From contig JAIBBZ010000034.1 in assembly GCA_019694435.1 (NCBI GenBank), positions 1 to 60,432 on the forward strand: 60,432 nt of DNA, in the 5' to 3' direction. The notes beneath the pieces were generated by a model. It searched no databases. It had not been told where the DNA came from and saw only the letters and a list, made by a program, of their open reading frames with translations. Positions 19,907 to 29,300 of the stretch are shown here, one piece after another. Made by a program: the position numbers and the translations under genes. This DNA comes from Pirellulales bacterium. GTDB lineage: Bacteria; Planctomycetota; Planctomycetia; Pirellulales; JAEUIK01. How positions within the stretch are numbered: the first letter of the stretch is position 1; each line of letters opens with the position of its first letter.

Positions 19907-21115
19907 ATGAAGTACGCGATCGTCATTCCCGACGGCTGTGCCGATGAACCGCAAGCGTCGCTCGGCGGCAAGACCCCGCTCGAAGCGGCCCAGGTGCCGA
20001 ACATGGACGCCGTGGCCCGCGCGGGCATCGTCGGCCGATCGAACAACGTGCCCGCCTCATTGCCGGCCGGCTCGGACGTGGCCACGCTGAGCCTGTTCGG
20101 CTACGACCCAATGAAGCATTACACGGGCCGCGCGCCGCTCGAAGCCGCCGCGCAGGGGATCGACCTCGGCCGCGACGACTGGGCCATCCGCTGCAACCTG
20201 GTGACCGTCGAAAACCAGGTGATGAAGAGCTTCACGGCTGGCCACATCTCGACGGCCGAGGCCACCGAGCTGTTAACCACGGCGCAAGAGCGACTGGGTG
20301 GCCCGCGGTTCGAGTTCCGACCCGGCGTTAGCTATCGCAATCTGCTGATCTACCGCGGCGCCGGCGAGCCGGCTCCGTTCCATCTCGACACGCGTACCAC
20401 GCCGCCGCACGACCTGACCGACAAGACGGTGCTCAACGACTACCCACGCGGGCCCGGCAGCGACCTGCTGAACAAGCTGATGAGCGACAGCGTCGAGTTG
20501 TTTCGCGACCACCCGGTCAACCGGGCCCGCATCGCCGCCGGCAAGCCGCCCGCGACCAACATCTGGCTCTGGGGGCAGGGCGGGGCGCCCGCGCTGGCGC
20601 CGTTTGCCGATCTTTACGGCCGCCGCGGCGCGATGATTACGGCGGTCGACCTGCTGCGCGGGCTGGCAGTGCTTTTGGGCTGGGAACGTATCGAAGTGCC
20701 GGGCGCAACGGGCTACCTCGACACCGACTACGCCGCCAAGGGGCGCTACGCCATCGAGGCATTGCCCAAGTGCGATTTGATCTGCGTCCACGTCGAGGCC
20801 ACGGACGAGGCGTCGCACGAAGGCAACGCGGCCGCCAAGGTCAAAGCCCTGGAAGAAATCGACCGCCACATCGTGGGCCCCTTGCACGCAGCGCTGGCGG
20901 CCCAAGGGGAGTACCGCATTCTCGTCAGCCCCGACCACCCCACCCCCCTGCGCACGAAGACGCACAGTCACGGCTACGTGCCCTGGGCGATTTGCGGAAC
21001 GGGCGTCACGGCCGATCCGCTTGCGACCTACGACGAGCCGTCGGCGGGCCGGTCCGAGCGGAGCTTTGCCGAGGGCTGGCAATTGATGCGTTATTTTCTC
21101 GACGGAAACAGGTGA
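19907..21115 (+). CDS. ApgM-family alkaline-phosphatase-fold protein, candidate homoserine kinase
   Basis: 402 residues. Starts MKYAIVIPDGCADEP with the first metal-binding Asp; PAGSDVATLSLFGYDP supplies the nucleophile-type Ser, and the late metal site reads HVEATDEASHEG and SPDHPTPLRTKTHSHG. These are the marks of the archaeal-type 2,3-bisphosphoglycerate-independent phosphoglycerate mutase family. Members of this subgroup that sit beside hom have been proposed to be an alternative homoserine kinase (established as a proposal for the subfamily). Its place exactly between hom and lysC, with gaps of 9 and 6 bases, favours that reading here. Mutase activity remains possible. Confidence 0.85.
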   Translation: MKYAIVIPDGCADEPQASLGGKTPLEAAQVPNMDAVARAGIVGRSNNVPASLPAGSDVATLSLFGYDPMKHYTGRAPLEAAAQGIDLGRDDWAIRCNLVTVENQVMKSFTAGHISTAEATELLTTAQERLGGPRFEFRPGVSYRNLLIYRGAGEPAPFHLDTRTTPPHDLTDKTVLNDYPRGPGSDLLNKLMSDSVELFRDHPVNRARIAAGKPPATNIWLWGQGGAPALAPFADLYGRRGAMITAVDLLRGLAVLLGWERIEVPGATGYLDTDYAAKGRYAIEALPKCDLICVHVEATDEASHEGNAAAKVKALEEIDRHIVGPLHAALAAQGEYRILVSPDHPTPLRTKTHSHGYVPWAICGTGVTADPLATYDEPSAGRSERSFAEGWQLMRYFLDGNR

Positions 21116-21121
21116 GGCGAG

Positions 21122-22903
21122 ATGGGATTGATCGTGCAGAAGTTTGGCGGTTCGAGCGTGGCCGACGCCGGCAAGATTTTGGCCGCGGCGCGCAAGGCCG
21201 TCCGCGCGGCGCAGCAGGGCAACCAGGTCGTGATGGTCGTCAGCGCCATGGGCGACCAGACGGATCACCTGCTCGACCTGGCAGGACAGATCACCGAAAC
21301 TCCGCCGGCGCGCGAGCTCGACATGCTCCTCTCCACCGGCGAGCAGGTGAGCGTGGCGCTGATGGCCATGGCCATCAACAGCCTGGGCCACAAGGCCGTA
21401 AGTTTGACCGGCGCCCAGATCGGCATTCGCACCGACAGCACGCACACCAAGGCCCGGATCAAGTCGATCTCGACCGACCGCATGCGCAAACTGCTGGACG
21501 AGGGGAACATCGTCATCGCGGCCGGCTTTCAAGGCATCGACGAAGACTTCGATATCACGACGCTCGGCCGCGGCGGCAGCGACACGACGGCCGTCGCCTT
21601 GGCCGCGGTGCTCGAGGCCGACGCCTGCGAGATTTACACCGACGTCGACGGCGTCTATTCGACCGACCCGCGGATCCTGCCCGAAGCCCGAATGATGCAC
21701 CAGGTGAGCTACGACGAGATGCTCGAGTTGGCGAGCCTGGGCGCGGGCGTCATGCACAGCCGGTCGATCGAGTTCGGCAAGAAGTTCAGCACCCCGATCC
21801 ACGTGCGCAGCAGCTTCAGCGACCGGCCGGGTACGATGATCGTCGCCGAGCCCGAATCGGTGGACCGGCCGGTGAGCGGTGCGGCCCTGGTGCGTGACGA
21901 AGACCGGATCACGATCACCGGCGTGCCCGACCGCCCCGGCGTGAGCCTGGCGATCTTCTCGAAGATCGCGGCCAAGAACATCGCGGTCGATATGATCGTG
22001 CAGAACGTCGGTGGCGAAGGCCGCGCCGACATCTCGTTCACCGTCGTCGAAAAGGAACTCCGGCCGACGCTCGAAGCGGTCGCGCAAGCTGCCGCCGAAA
22101 TCGGCGCGCATGGCGTCAGCCACGACTCGAACGTCGCCAAGGTCTCGGCCGTGGGCCTCGGCATGGCCCGGCAGACCGGCGTCGCCCAACGAATGTTTCG
22201 CGCCCTGGCGGATGCCGGCGTGAACATCCTGATGGTCACCACGAGCGAGATCAAAATCTCCGCGCTCGTGGCTCGCGACCAGGCGTTCGAAGCGCTACGG
22301 GCCGTGCACCGTGCGTTTCATCTCGAGCAGGAGCCGCCCGCCGACGGTGCCCGAACCGCCGCGGCTGTCCGGGCCAAGGCCACGGCGGCCGACGTCGTCA
22401 CGCGCCTGACCCGGCTGCAAGGCATGGAAGACCTGACCATCGACGGCATCGCGCTGGACGACGCACAAGGACTCGTCACCGTGCACGGCGTGCCCGATCG
22501 GCCGGGCATCGCTGCAGCGTTGTTCGAAGCCGTGGCCGCCGGCGGAATTCTCGTCGACCTGATCGTGCAAAGCTTCTCGGGCCAGGAGCTGGCCAGCATC
22601 AGCTTCACGGTCCCACGCGAGGACGTTACGAAAAGTATCGAACTGGCCCGCCAGGTCGCCAAGCAGCTTGGCTGCGGCCAAATCACTTCCTGCCCGAGCG
22701 TGGCCAAGCTGGCCGTCTCGGGCATTGGGATGCGGAGCCACGTGGGCGTCGCCATCCGGATGTTCACCGCGTTGGCCAACGCGGGGATCAACATCGACCT
22801 GATCGGCACCAGCGAGGTGCAGGTCAACGTGGTCGTCGAGGGGAACAACGGCGCCGCGGCGCTCGCCTGTCTGCAGCGCGAGTTTGCCGACGTGCAGCAC
22901 TAG
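21122..22903 (+). CDS. lysC: Aspartate kinase with four ACT domains
   Basis: 593 residues, about 180 longer than a standard two-ACT aspartokinase. The kinase domain starts GLIVQKFGGSSVADAGKI and includes FQGIDEDFDITTLGRGGSDTTA and DVDGVYSTDPR. Two ACT pairs follow (about 265-400 and 440-590), both with the ITGVPDRPGV / VHGVPDRPGI pattern and GIGMRSHVGVA in the second pair. It phosphorylates aspartate in the first step to Lys, Thr, Met and DAP, and the ACT domains sense end products. The four-ACT arrangement is known from cyanobacterial enzymes. Third gene of the hom operon. Confidence 0.95.
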   Translation: MGLIVQKFGGSSVADAGKILAAARKAVRAAQQGNQVVMVVSAMGDQTDHLLDLAGQITETPPARELDMLLSTGEQVSVALMAMAINSLGHKAVSLTGAQIGIRTDSTHTKARIKSISTDRMRKLLDEGNIVIAAGFQGIDEDFDITTLGRGGSDTTAVALAAVLEADACEIYTDVDGVYSTDPRILPEARMMHQVSYDEMLELASLGAGVMHSRSIEFGKKFSTPIHVRSSFSDRPGTMIVAEPESVDRPVSGAALVRDEDRITITGVPDRPGVSLAIFSKIAAKNIAVDMIVQNVGGEGRADISFTVVEKELRPTLEAVAQAAAEIGAHGVSHDSNVAKVSAVGLGMARQTGVAQRMFRALADAGVNILMVTTSEIKISALVARDQAFEALRAVHRAFHLEQEPPADGARTAAAVRAKATAADVVTRLTRLQGMEDLTIDGIALDDAQGLVTVHGVPDRPGIAAALFEAVAAGGILVDLIVQSFSGQELASISFTVPREDVTKSIELARQVAKQLGCGQITSCPSVAKLAVSGIGMRSHVGVAIRMFTALANAGINIDLIGTSEVQVNVVVEGNNGAAALACLQREFADVQH

Positions 22904-23025
22904 CGGTTCGCCGCGGCCCAGGGTCACCGACGCCGACGTCGCGACGCGCGATCTCGGTCTAGAACGGGCCGATGGCTGCCGGGCCTGCGCCGACCCACCC
23001 TGGCGCTACGCGAGTCACCCGGCAG

Positions 23026-23433
23026 CTACGAGTTGCCCAACACGTCGTTGAGCACTTCTTCGTTGACGTAGATCGGCAGGTGTGGCTTGCAACTCACGGC
23101 CACGGCGATCGCATCGCTCGGCCGTGCGTCGACTTCAATCAACTCGCCGTCGTGCCGCAGCCGTAGCCGGGCAAAATAAGTCTGCTGCTTCAACTCGCTG
23201 ATGATCACGTCCTGAAACTCGGCCCCGAGCTGGTCGGCCACGTTGACGAGCAGGTCGTGCGTCAGCGGCCGCGGCGAGCTTTGCCCTTTGACGCGGCGGT
23301 CGATGCTCGTGGCCTCGAAAATGCCGATCAAGATCGGGAACGTGCGGTCCCCGTCGACCTCTTTCAGGAAGATCATCTGCTCGTTGTTGATCTCGCTGAT
23401 GATGATCCGCGAAAGTTCCATTTGCACGGGCAT
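23026..23433 (-). CDS. Bifunctional nuclease (BFN, DUF151) family protein
   Basis: 135 residues from the ATG at 23433 (MPVQMELSRIIISE). The family core is clear: FLKEVDGDRTFPILIGIFEATSI, RPLTHDLL, and ARPSDAIAVAV near the C-terminus. Characterised relatives (plant BFN1-type and thermophile proteins) have RNase and DNase activity; the bacterial role is unsettled. It has a perfect TATAAT 51 bases upstream. It converges on lysC. Confidence 0.9.
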   Translation of the reverse strand: MPVQMELSRIIISEINNEQMIFLKEVDGDRTFPILIGIFEATSIDRRVKGQSSPRPLTHDLLVNVADQLGAEFQDVIISELKQQTYFARLRLRHDGELIEVDARPSDAIAVAVSCKPHLPIYVNEEVLNDVLGNS

Positions 23434-23484
23434 AGACCCAGTCCTCGGGCAGCAAGGGCAGGCAAGCGGCGGACGCCACCCTCG

Positions 23485-23490
23485 ATTATA
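23485..23490 (-). promoter_or_regulatory. Consensus -10 element for the bifunctional nuclease gene
   Basis: TATAAT on the minus strand, 51 bases before the start codon. No recognisable -35 hexamer at 16-18 bases, so only the -10 element is claimed. Confidence 0.4.
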
Positions 23491-23618
23491 GGCGTCGGCC
23501 ACCTAGCCGCTAGAACTGCCGACTGGCAGCAACTTACTGCCGGATCTGGTCACGCCGAAGCGGACTTCGCCCAGCGTCCGGAGCACAAATTGCACTCCCT
23601 CCCGCACTGGCCCGGAGT

Positions 23619-25883
23619 TCACCGTTGAGTTCGGAGACGATGCAGTCCATACGTAGTCACCTTCACCTTCCCATCCTCGCCCCAATTCGCCCAGACGTCT
23701 TTTAGCGCCATGACGAGCGAGTCATGTTTTGATACAGCATCACTGGCAACTAACTGACCAAACTGTTTCCACTCAGCGTCGGACATGTGCTCCACAATGT
23801 CGCGATCCTCAGTCCAAGCTGCGTGAATGCAGGGCAACGCCGCCTCGATCGCGTCACACAATTCCGGCTCAACCAACCTGACCCCAAACAGCTCGCGCTG
23901 CAGATTCACCAGCAACGGACTGTAACGACACCACGGATACCCATTTCCAACCACAACATACTTGAACACCCTATAACCATCGGCCGCACGCATATATTTC
24001 ACATTTGACTGCAGGGAAGGATGCAGCAAATAGTATGGCGACACCGGCAACGACCGAACTCCAAAATGAAAAGATTCGTCCGGTTGCTTAAATCTTTGCA
24101 CCTGCACACCCTGCACCGCATCTTCATCGACCGTTCCAATCAGACCACAATACCACAACTCCATGAACGGATTATCGCCAACCAACTCCACTTCACCCAA
24201 GCCACTGACTGGTGTGCCGCCAAATTCAGCGACAATCTGCACCATTTCTTGCCGCGTCAATACGTTATAGGGCAGCATCCGAAAGAACCGAGCTCGATCG
24301 CGGCCCTCTCGCAGACAGTCCAGAAACGGCGACATCTCCGTGAACAACGTCTCAACAACTTGTGACGCTGCCGTATCGTTCACAACCGCACGATACCTCC
24401 CTTCCGTAACGTGCGCACCCTCCTCCGAAAGAGCAGAGCACAACCGCACGAGATCGCGCGGCCGCCCCACCGTATGACGGAGCAAGTAGCTAAAGCTATT
24501 CTCGACAATCCCCGCACGAGTGTTCTGAACAGTCTTTCGATCGACAAAGGACTCAAACCCAACTCCCTCATAGACCCCTGCCAACGCATCAATCAGACTC
24601 CGAAGATCCTCCGACGAATACCGCAAGGAAAGCACCGCACCCGCAATATTCGCCTTGATCGGCGAACTATAATTCGCAAACGCCTCTGCCCGAATCGTAC
24701 CAAACACCTTCACATGAGCATTGGTGCTACTACAGTCCCAAGCAGCCTCCAGAAGCCCACCCTGTACTGCTGACCAAGCTTCGCGCGGCAATGCCGAAAC
24801 CCCCTGATCAACCTTGTCGATAAACACAAATACCCCGCAATTGATATTGCGAAGCACAAAATCCAGAGGCCCCTCAAGAACATCTAATATCTTATTTACC
24901 CGAGTGACTGGCATAATAACGAGCTGCTTGAACACCACGGATGGCTCAACCGATTTCGACTCCAACCAGATTCTTAGTGCTGAAGGAAAATCAGATGGCA
25001 AGTGTCGCAGCAATTCGGCTGCAGCCGACCGTTTGTGCGAAATAATTGAAAACCGAATAGAAAAGGCCCAAAGACGCTTGCTATCCCGCACCGACGAGAA
25101 AAATTCAATGTAGTTTTTTGTCGTCGATGGAAGATCATTCATCATGTCCACGTAAGGACGATCGGAAGGAATGAACAACACATCCGCGTGGGCCCCCTGA
25201 ACTCCTGGACGAAGATGCAATTCAGTCAAGCGATGTCGCTTGTATCGCAAGAGAAGCGTCTTCCCAATTCCTTTAGCGCCACTGACGAATAGCAGTTGAT
25301 CCGACACTAGGTATTGGTCGACAGAGGGCGTGCGAAAGACCATGTCATCAAAGAGCGACACGTCCACCTGCGTGCCATCCGAAGCCCACGGGGGGGTTGA
25401 GCCTAGCGAGAGTGGCCGACGACGCGGTTTCGGCGTCAAGGCCCGGGAGACAGGCGGCGACAGCCTTGCATCCGCACGTGCTTGGCCGGAAAGTGCAGCA
25501 ACCAACTTGTCGACCAAGGTTGTAGAATCTTGTTCGTTACGAATATAGACAGTCGTTCCAAAAGCCGTATCCCACATAGGCGCACTTGAGGCAACTTGGT
25601 CGTACTCCACCTGAACCGCAACAGGGATTTGCTGCTTCCTTGACCGGTAGCCGATTTCGATTTCCTTGGTGACGTCATGAGACAGCAAAGAATCCTTTGA
25701 AACAATGACAACCATGGCAACACTATCACGAATCGCATCGCGAATCTGCGGGAGGTACGAGCGGCCCTCGATGGCGTCGCGTTCATAGTACCAGCATCGA
25801 ATCCCCTTCCGCTCAAGTTCGTCCGCGATCGTCCGAACCAACCCAAAGTCCTCGCTGGCATGGGCCATGAAGAGATGTCGCAT
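23619..25883 (-). CDS. TIR domain - P-loop ATPase fusion, candidate anti-phage or stress effector
   Basis: 754 residues from the ATG at 25883 (MRHLFMAHASED), chosen over 25895 because GGAG lies six bases before it and TIR domains begin at this motif. TIR domain at 1-130 with AHASEDF, CWYYERDAIEG and TKEIEIGYR, where Glu74 aligns with the NADase catalytic Glu. After a Pro/Arg-rich linker (about 140-165) comes a P-loop ATPase: GAKGIGKT (202-209), hydrophobic strand FVFIDKVD (Asp356, Asp359) and a sensor-like FGTIRAEAF. The C-terminal 300 residues are helical and unrecognised; the ATPase resembles the Sll1717-type family. The gene is visibly AT-richer than its neighbours, which points to horizontal transfer. 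It is flanked by housekeeping genes and no other defence gene is present. NADase activity is inference. Confidence 0.82.
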   Translation of the reverse strand: MRHLFMAHASEDFGLVRTIADELERKGIRCWYYERDAIEGRSYLPQIRDAIRDSVAMVVIVSKDSLLSHDVTKEIEIGYRSRKQQIPVAVQVEYDQVASSAPMWDTAFGTTVYIRNEQDSTTLVDKLVAALSGQARADARLSPPVSRALTPKPRRRPLSLGSTPPWASDGTQVDVSLFDDMVFRTPSVDQYLVSDQLLFVSGAKGIGKTLLLRYKRHRLTELHLRPGVQGAHADVLFIPSDRPYVDMMNDLPSTTKNYIEFFSSVRDSKRLWAFSIRFSIISHKRSAAAELLRHLPSDFPSALRIWLESKSVEPSVVFKQLVIMPVTRVNKILDVLEGPLDFVLRNINCGVFVFIDKVDQGVSALPREAWSAVQGGLLEAAWDCSSTNAHVKVFGTIRAEAFANYSSPIKANIAGAVLSLRYSSEDLRSLIDALAGVYEGVGFESFVDRKTVQNTRAGIVENSFSYLLRHTVGRPRDLVRLCSALSEEGAHVTEGRYRAVVNDTAASQVVETLFTEMSPFLDCLREGRDRARFFRMLPYNVLTRQEMVQIVAEFGGTPVSGLGEVELVGDNPFMELWYCGLIGTVDEDAVQGVQVQRFKQPDESFHFGVRSLPVSPYYLLHPSLQSNVKYMRAADGYRVFKYVVVGNGYPWCRYSPLLVNLQRELFGVRLVEPELCDAIEAALPCIHAAWTEDRDIVEHMSDAEWKQFGQLVASDAVSKHDSLVMALKDVWANWGEDGKVKVTTYGLHRLRTQR

Positions 25884-26343
25884 CGGCAACTCCATGGTAA
25901 ACAGGTGGGATCGAAGCGAGCGTGGCGGGGAATGTAAATAGGTGGGATGTGCGCAGTATTAGACTGCTGTAATTAGCACGCTTCAAGTGGCCGACCGTCA
26001 TTGGCCCTGCTGGCATGGACACTATTAGGGACCAGCCGTTTCCCATCATTACCTCTGCCTCCAATGCCTCAAATGCACGCGGCGCCCCGATTTTGGGGAT
26101 ACCTTGACGTGCAAGCTCTGTTCCATGAGCTTTAGTGCGATTGAATTCGTGCCCCAAAAAGGCTGGCTATAGCTCCCAGACTGCCAGCCATCAACACCCC
26201 ACGCCGATGGGCTCAGAGGCCAGTGATTCTCGCTCTACCCAAGCATGGGGCGTAACTCGCCGACTAGATTGGCGAGAGATTCGCAACTCTGGCTGAAGGC
26301 AAGTCGTGCATCGTCGGCATGTCGCGTGCAAGACCGCGGTACG
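25884..26343. other. Intergenic region between valS and the TIR-ATPase gene, with a direct repeat
   Basis: No convincing gene. It contains two 15-base direct repeats, GTAAACAGGTGGGAT (25897-25911) and GTAAATAGGTGGGAT (25934-25948), start-to-start distance 37 bases, just upstream of the TIR-ATPase start; they could be operator half-sites. Base composition changes from AT-rich to GC-rich across the region, consistent with the edge of an acquired segment. No tRNA, transposase or att-like pair seen. Confidence 0.5.
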
Positions 26344-29300
26344 TCACGCCCGCCGGCGGAGATCGGCCAGCGTGGCCTGCATCGCCGCGATGCGCTGCCG
26401 GGTCTCTTCGAGCGAAGCCCGTTCCTGGGCCACGACCTCGGCCGGCGCGCGGCTCACGAACGCTTCGTTGGACAGTTTCTTTTCCTTGTTGGCCAGCAGC
26501 CCCTGGAGCTTTTCCAGCTCTTTTTCGTTGCGGGCAATCTCGGCCGGGATGTCGATGAACTCGGCCAGGTCGACGTGGATCTCGCCCCCGGCGATCGCGA
26601 AATGCGCGCTGGGCGAGGGAATCGTCGCGTCGGGGCCCCAGGCGCGGGCCGTGGCCCCGGCCAACGCCGCGAAGTAGGCCGCCATCGGTTCGAGCAGCGC
26701 CGTCGTCGCCGCGTCGGTCCGGGCGACGAACTCGATCGGCTTCTTCGGCGCGATGTTCTGCCGGGCCCGTACGTCGCGCAGGCCGGTGAGCGCCTGGGTG
26801 AAGCGTGCAAACTGGACCTCGATTGCCTCGTCCCGCCGGCGCAGGTCGGCCGCGGGCCAAGGGGCGACCATGATTGACGCGGCCGCCGGTTCGGCGCTGG
26901 CCGACAAGCCGCGCCGCGGCGCCGCCTCGCCCAGCAGCGACCAGATTTCCTCGGTGATGAACGGCACCAACGGGTGCAGCAGCCGGAGCAGCGTATCGAG
27001 CGTGTGGGCCAGCACGCGCTGCGCCACCGCACGACTCGCCGGGGCCTGCAGCCGGGCCTTGATCATCTCGACGTAATAGCTGCAGAACTCGTCCCAGGCG
27101 AAGTCGTACAGCTCGCGGGCCGCGTCGGCAAAACGGAACTGCTCGATCGCCTCGTCGACGCGCTGCGTGACCGTCGCCAGCCGGCTGAGAATCCAGCGGT
27201 CCTCGACGGCCAATTCGGCGTCGCGCACCTCGGCCGCCGCGTAACCTTCGAGATTCAACAGCGCGAACCGCGAGGCGTTCCAGAGCTTGTTGCAGAAATT
27301 CCTGGCCAGCTCGAACCGCTCGCTGATCACCGCCGCGCGCGGCAGGTCGACGTCTTCGGGCTTCGTGGCCCATTGCGTCGAAAACGGCCGGCCGCACTTG
27401 GGACATTCGACCCGCGCGAGCACCCGGGTTTTCTTCGTCTGCTCGATCCCGGCCTGGCAATGGGGGCACTCGAACTCGACCGGCATCCGCACGTCCTGCG
27501 TCTCGGTGGCCAGATAGGCCAGCCCGAAGCGCAGCGCGTCGGCGCCGAACTTTTCGATGACGTCGAGCGGGTCGACGCCGTTGCCCTTCGATTTCGACAT
27601 CGTCTCGCCATACCCGTCGAGAATCTTCGGGTGGATGTAGACCCGCCGGAACGGCACGTCGCCCACGTTCAACAGGCCGGTGAGTACCATCCGCGCGACC
27701 CACAGCGTGATGATGTCGCGGCTCGTGACCAGCACGCTCGTCGGGTAGAAATAGGCCAGCTCGGGCGTCGACTCGGGCCAGCCCAACGTCGAGTGCGGCC
27801 ACAGGGCCGAGCTGAACCAAGTGTCGAGCACGTCGGGGTCTTGCTTGATCTGCTGGCCGGGAATCGCGTCTTCGGCCAGGTCGTCGTCGCGCGAGCAGAT
27901 CAGCCAGTGGCCATAGTCGGCGTCGTAGTACCAGCTCACGTCGTCGCGCCCAGCGAAGGCCCGTTGGAGATCGGCCTCGGTCGCCGCGGGGGCATACCAG
28001 ATCGGGATCCGGTGGCCCCACCACAACTGCCGGCTGACGGGCCAGTCGCGCTTTTCGCTCAGCCAGTCGAGGTACCCCTTGGCGTACCGCGCCGGCGTGA
28101 TCTGCACGCGCCCGTCGCTCACGGCGTCCATTGCGCTTTGCGCCAACTGTTCCATCTTCACGAACCACTGGTCGGTCAGCAGCGGCTCGATCGGCGTCTT
28201 CGAACGGTCGGAATGCGCCAGGTCGATCTCGCGATCCTCGACGTCGCCCAACAGCCCCTGGGCCTGGAGATCGGCGACCACCTTTTCCCGGGCCTGCTTG
28301 ATCGTCAGGCCGGAGTACGCCCCGCAGCGATCGTTCATCCGCCCGTCGAGCGTGAGGATGTTGAGCATCGGCAGCTTCTGGCGCAGACCGACTTCGTAGT
28401 CGTTCGGATCGTGCGCCGGGGTGATCTTGACCGCACCGGTGCCCAGCTCGGGCTTGGCCCAGACGTCGGCCACGAGCGGAATCTCGCGGTTCATCAGCGG
28501 CAACCGCACCTTGCGACCGGCGCGCGCCATGTCGCGCAGCCGCACCAGCAGCGGCAGCATCTCCGTGCGGCGCTGGCGCAGGGCCTCGATTTCGCGCTCG
28601 ATTTCGGGCTGCTGCTTGGCCGGCGCGGCGGCATGCTTCTCGCGCAGCTCGGCCTCGGCCTGGTCGAGGGCCCCCGCCGGGTCGGGATGCACCGCCACGG
28701 CCGTGTCGCCCAGCATCGTCTCGGGGCGCGTCGTGGCGATGGTCACGTGCGTCGGCTCGCCCGGCTGCGGGTCGACCACCGGATAGCGCAACTGCCAGAA
28801 GTGTCCCTTGACCGTCTCGTGAAACACCTCGTCGTCGCTGACGGCCGTCTGCAGGAAGGTGTCCCAGTTGACCATCCGCTGGCCGCGGTAGATCAAGCGC
28901 CGACTGAACATGCGAAAAAACGTGTGCCGCACGGCCCGGGCACACGTCTCGTCGAGCGTGAACCGCGTGCGTTCCCAGTCGCAGCTACAGCCCATCTGCT
29001 TGAGCTGCTCGAGAATCCGGGCCTCGTAGTCGTGTTTCCATTTCCAGATCCGCGCGACGAGGGCCTCGCGCCCCAGGTCGTGCCGGGTCTTGTTCTCCTC
29101 GGTCAGCAGCCGCCGTTCGACGACCGCCTGCGTGGCGATGCCGGCATGGTCGGTGCCTGGCATCCACAGGGCGTGGTAGCCCTGCATCCGCCGCCGGCGG
29201 ACCAGGATGTCTTGCAGCGTGTTGTTCAGCGCATGACCCAGGTGCAGGGCCCCGGTCACGTTCGGCGGGGGGATCACCACGCAAAATGCCCGGCTGCGCT

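Noticed and set aside
25813..26157. 114-residue minus-strand open frame at the TIR-ATPase/valS boundary
   Set aside because: Overlaps the TIR-ATPase start in another frame, has no ribosome-binding site and no recognisable domain.
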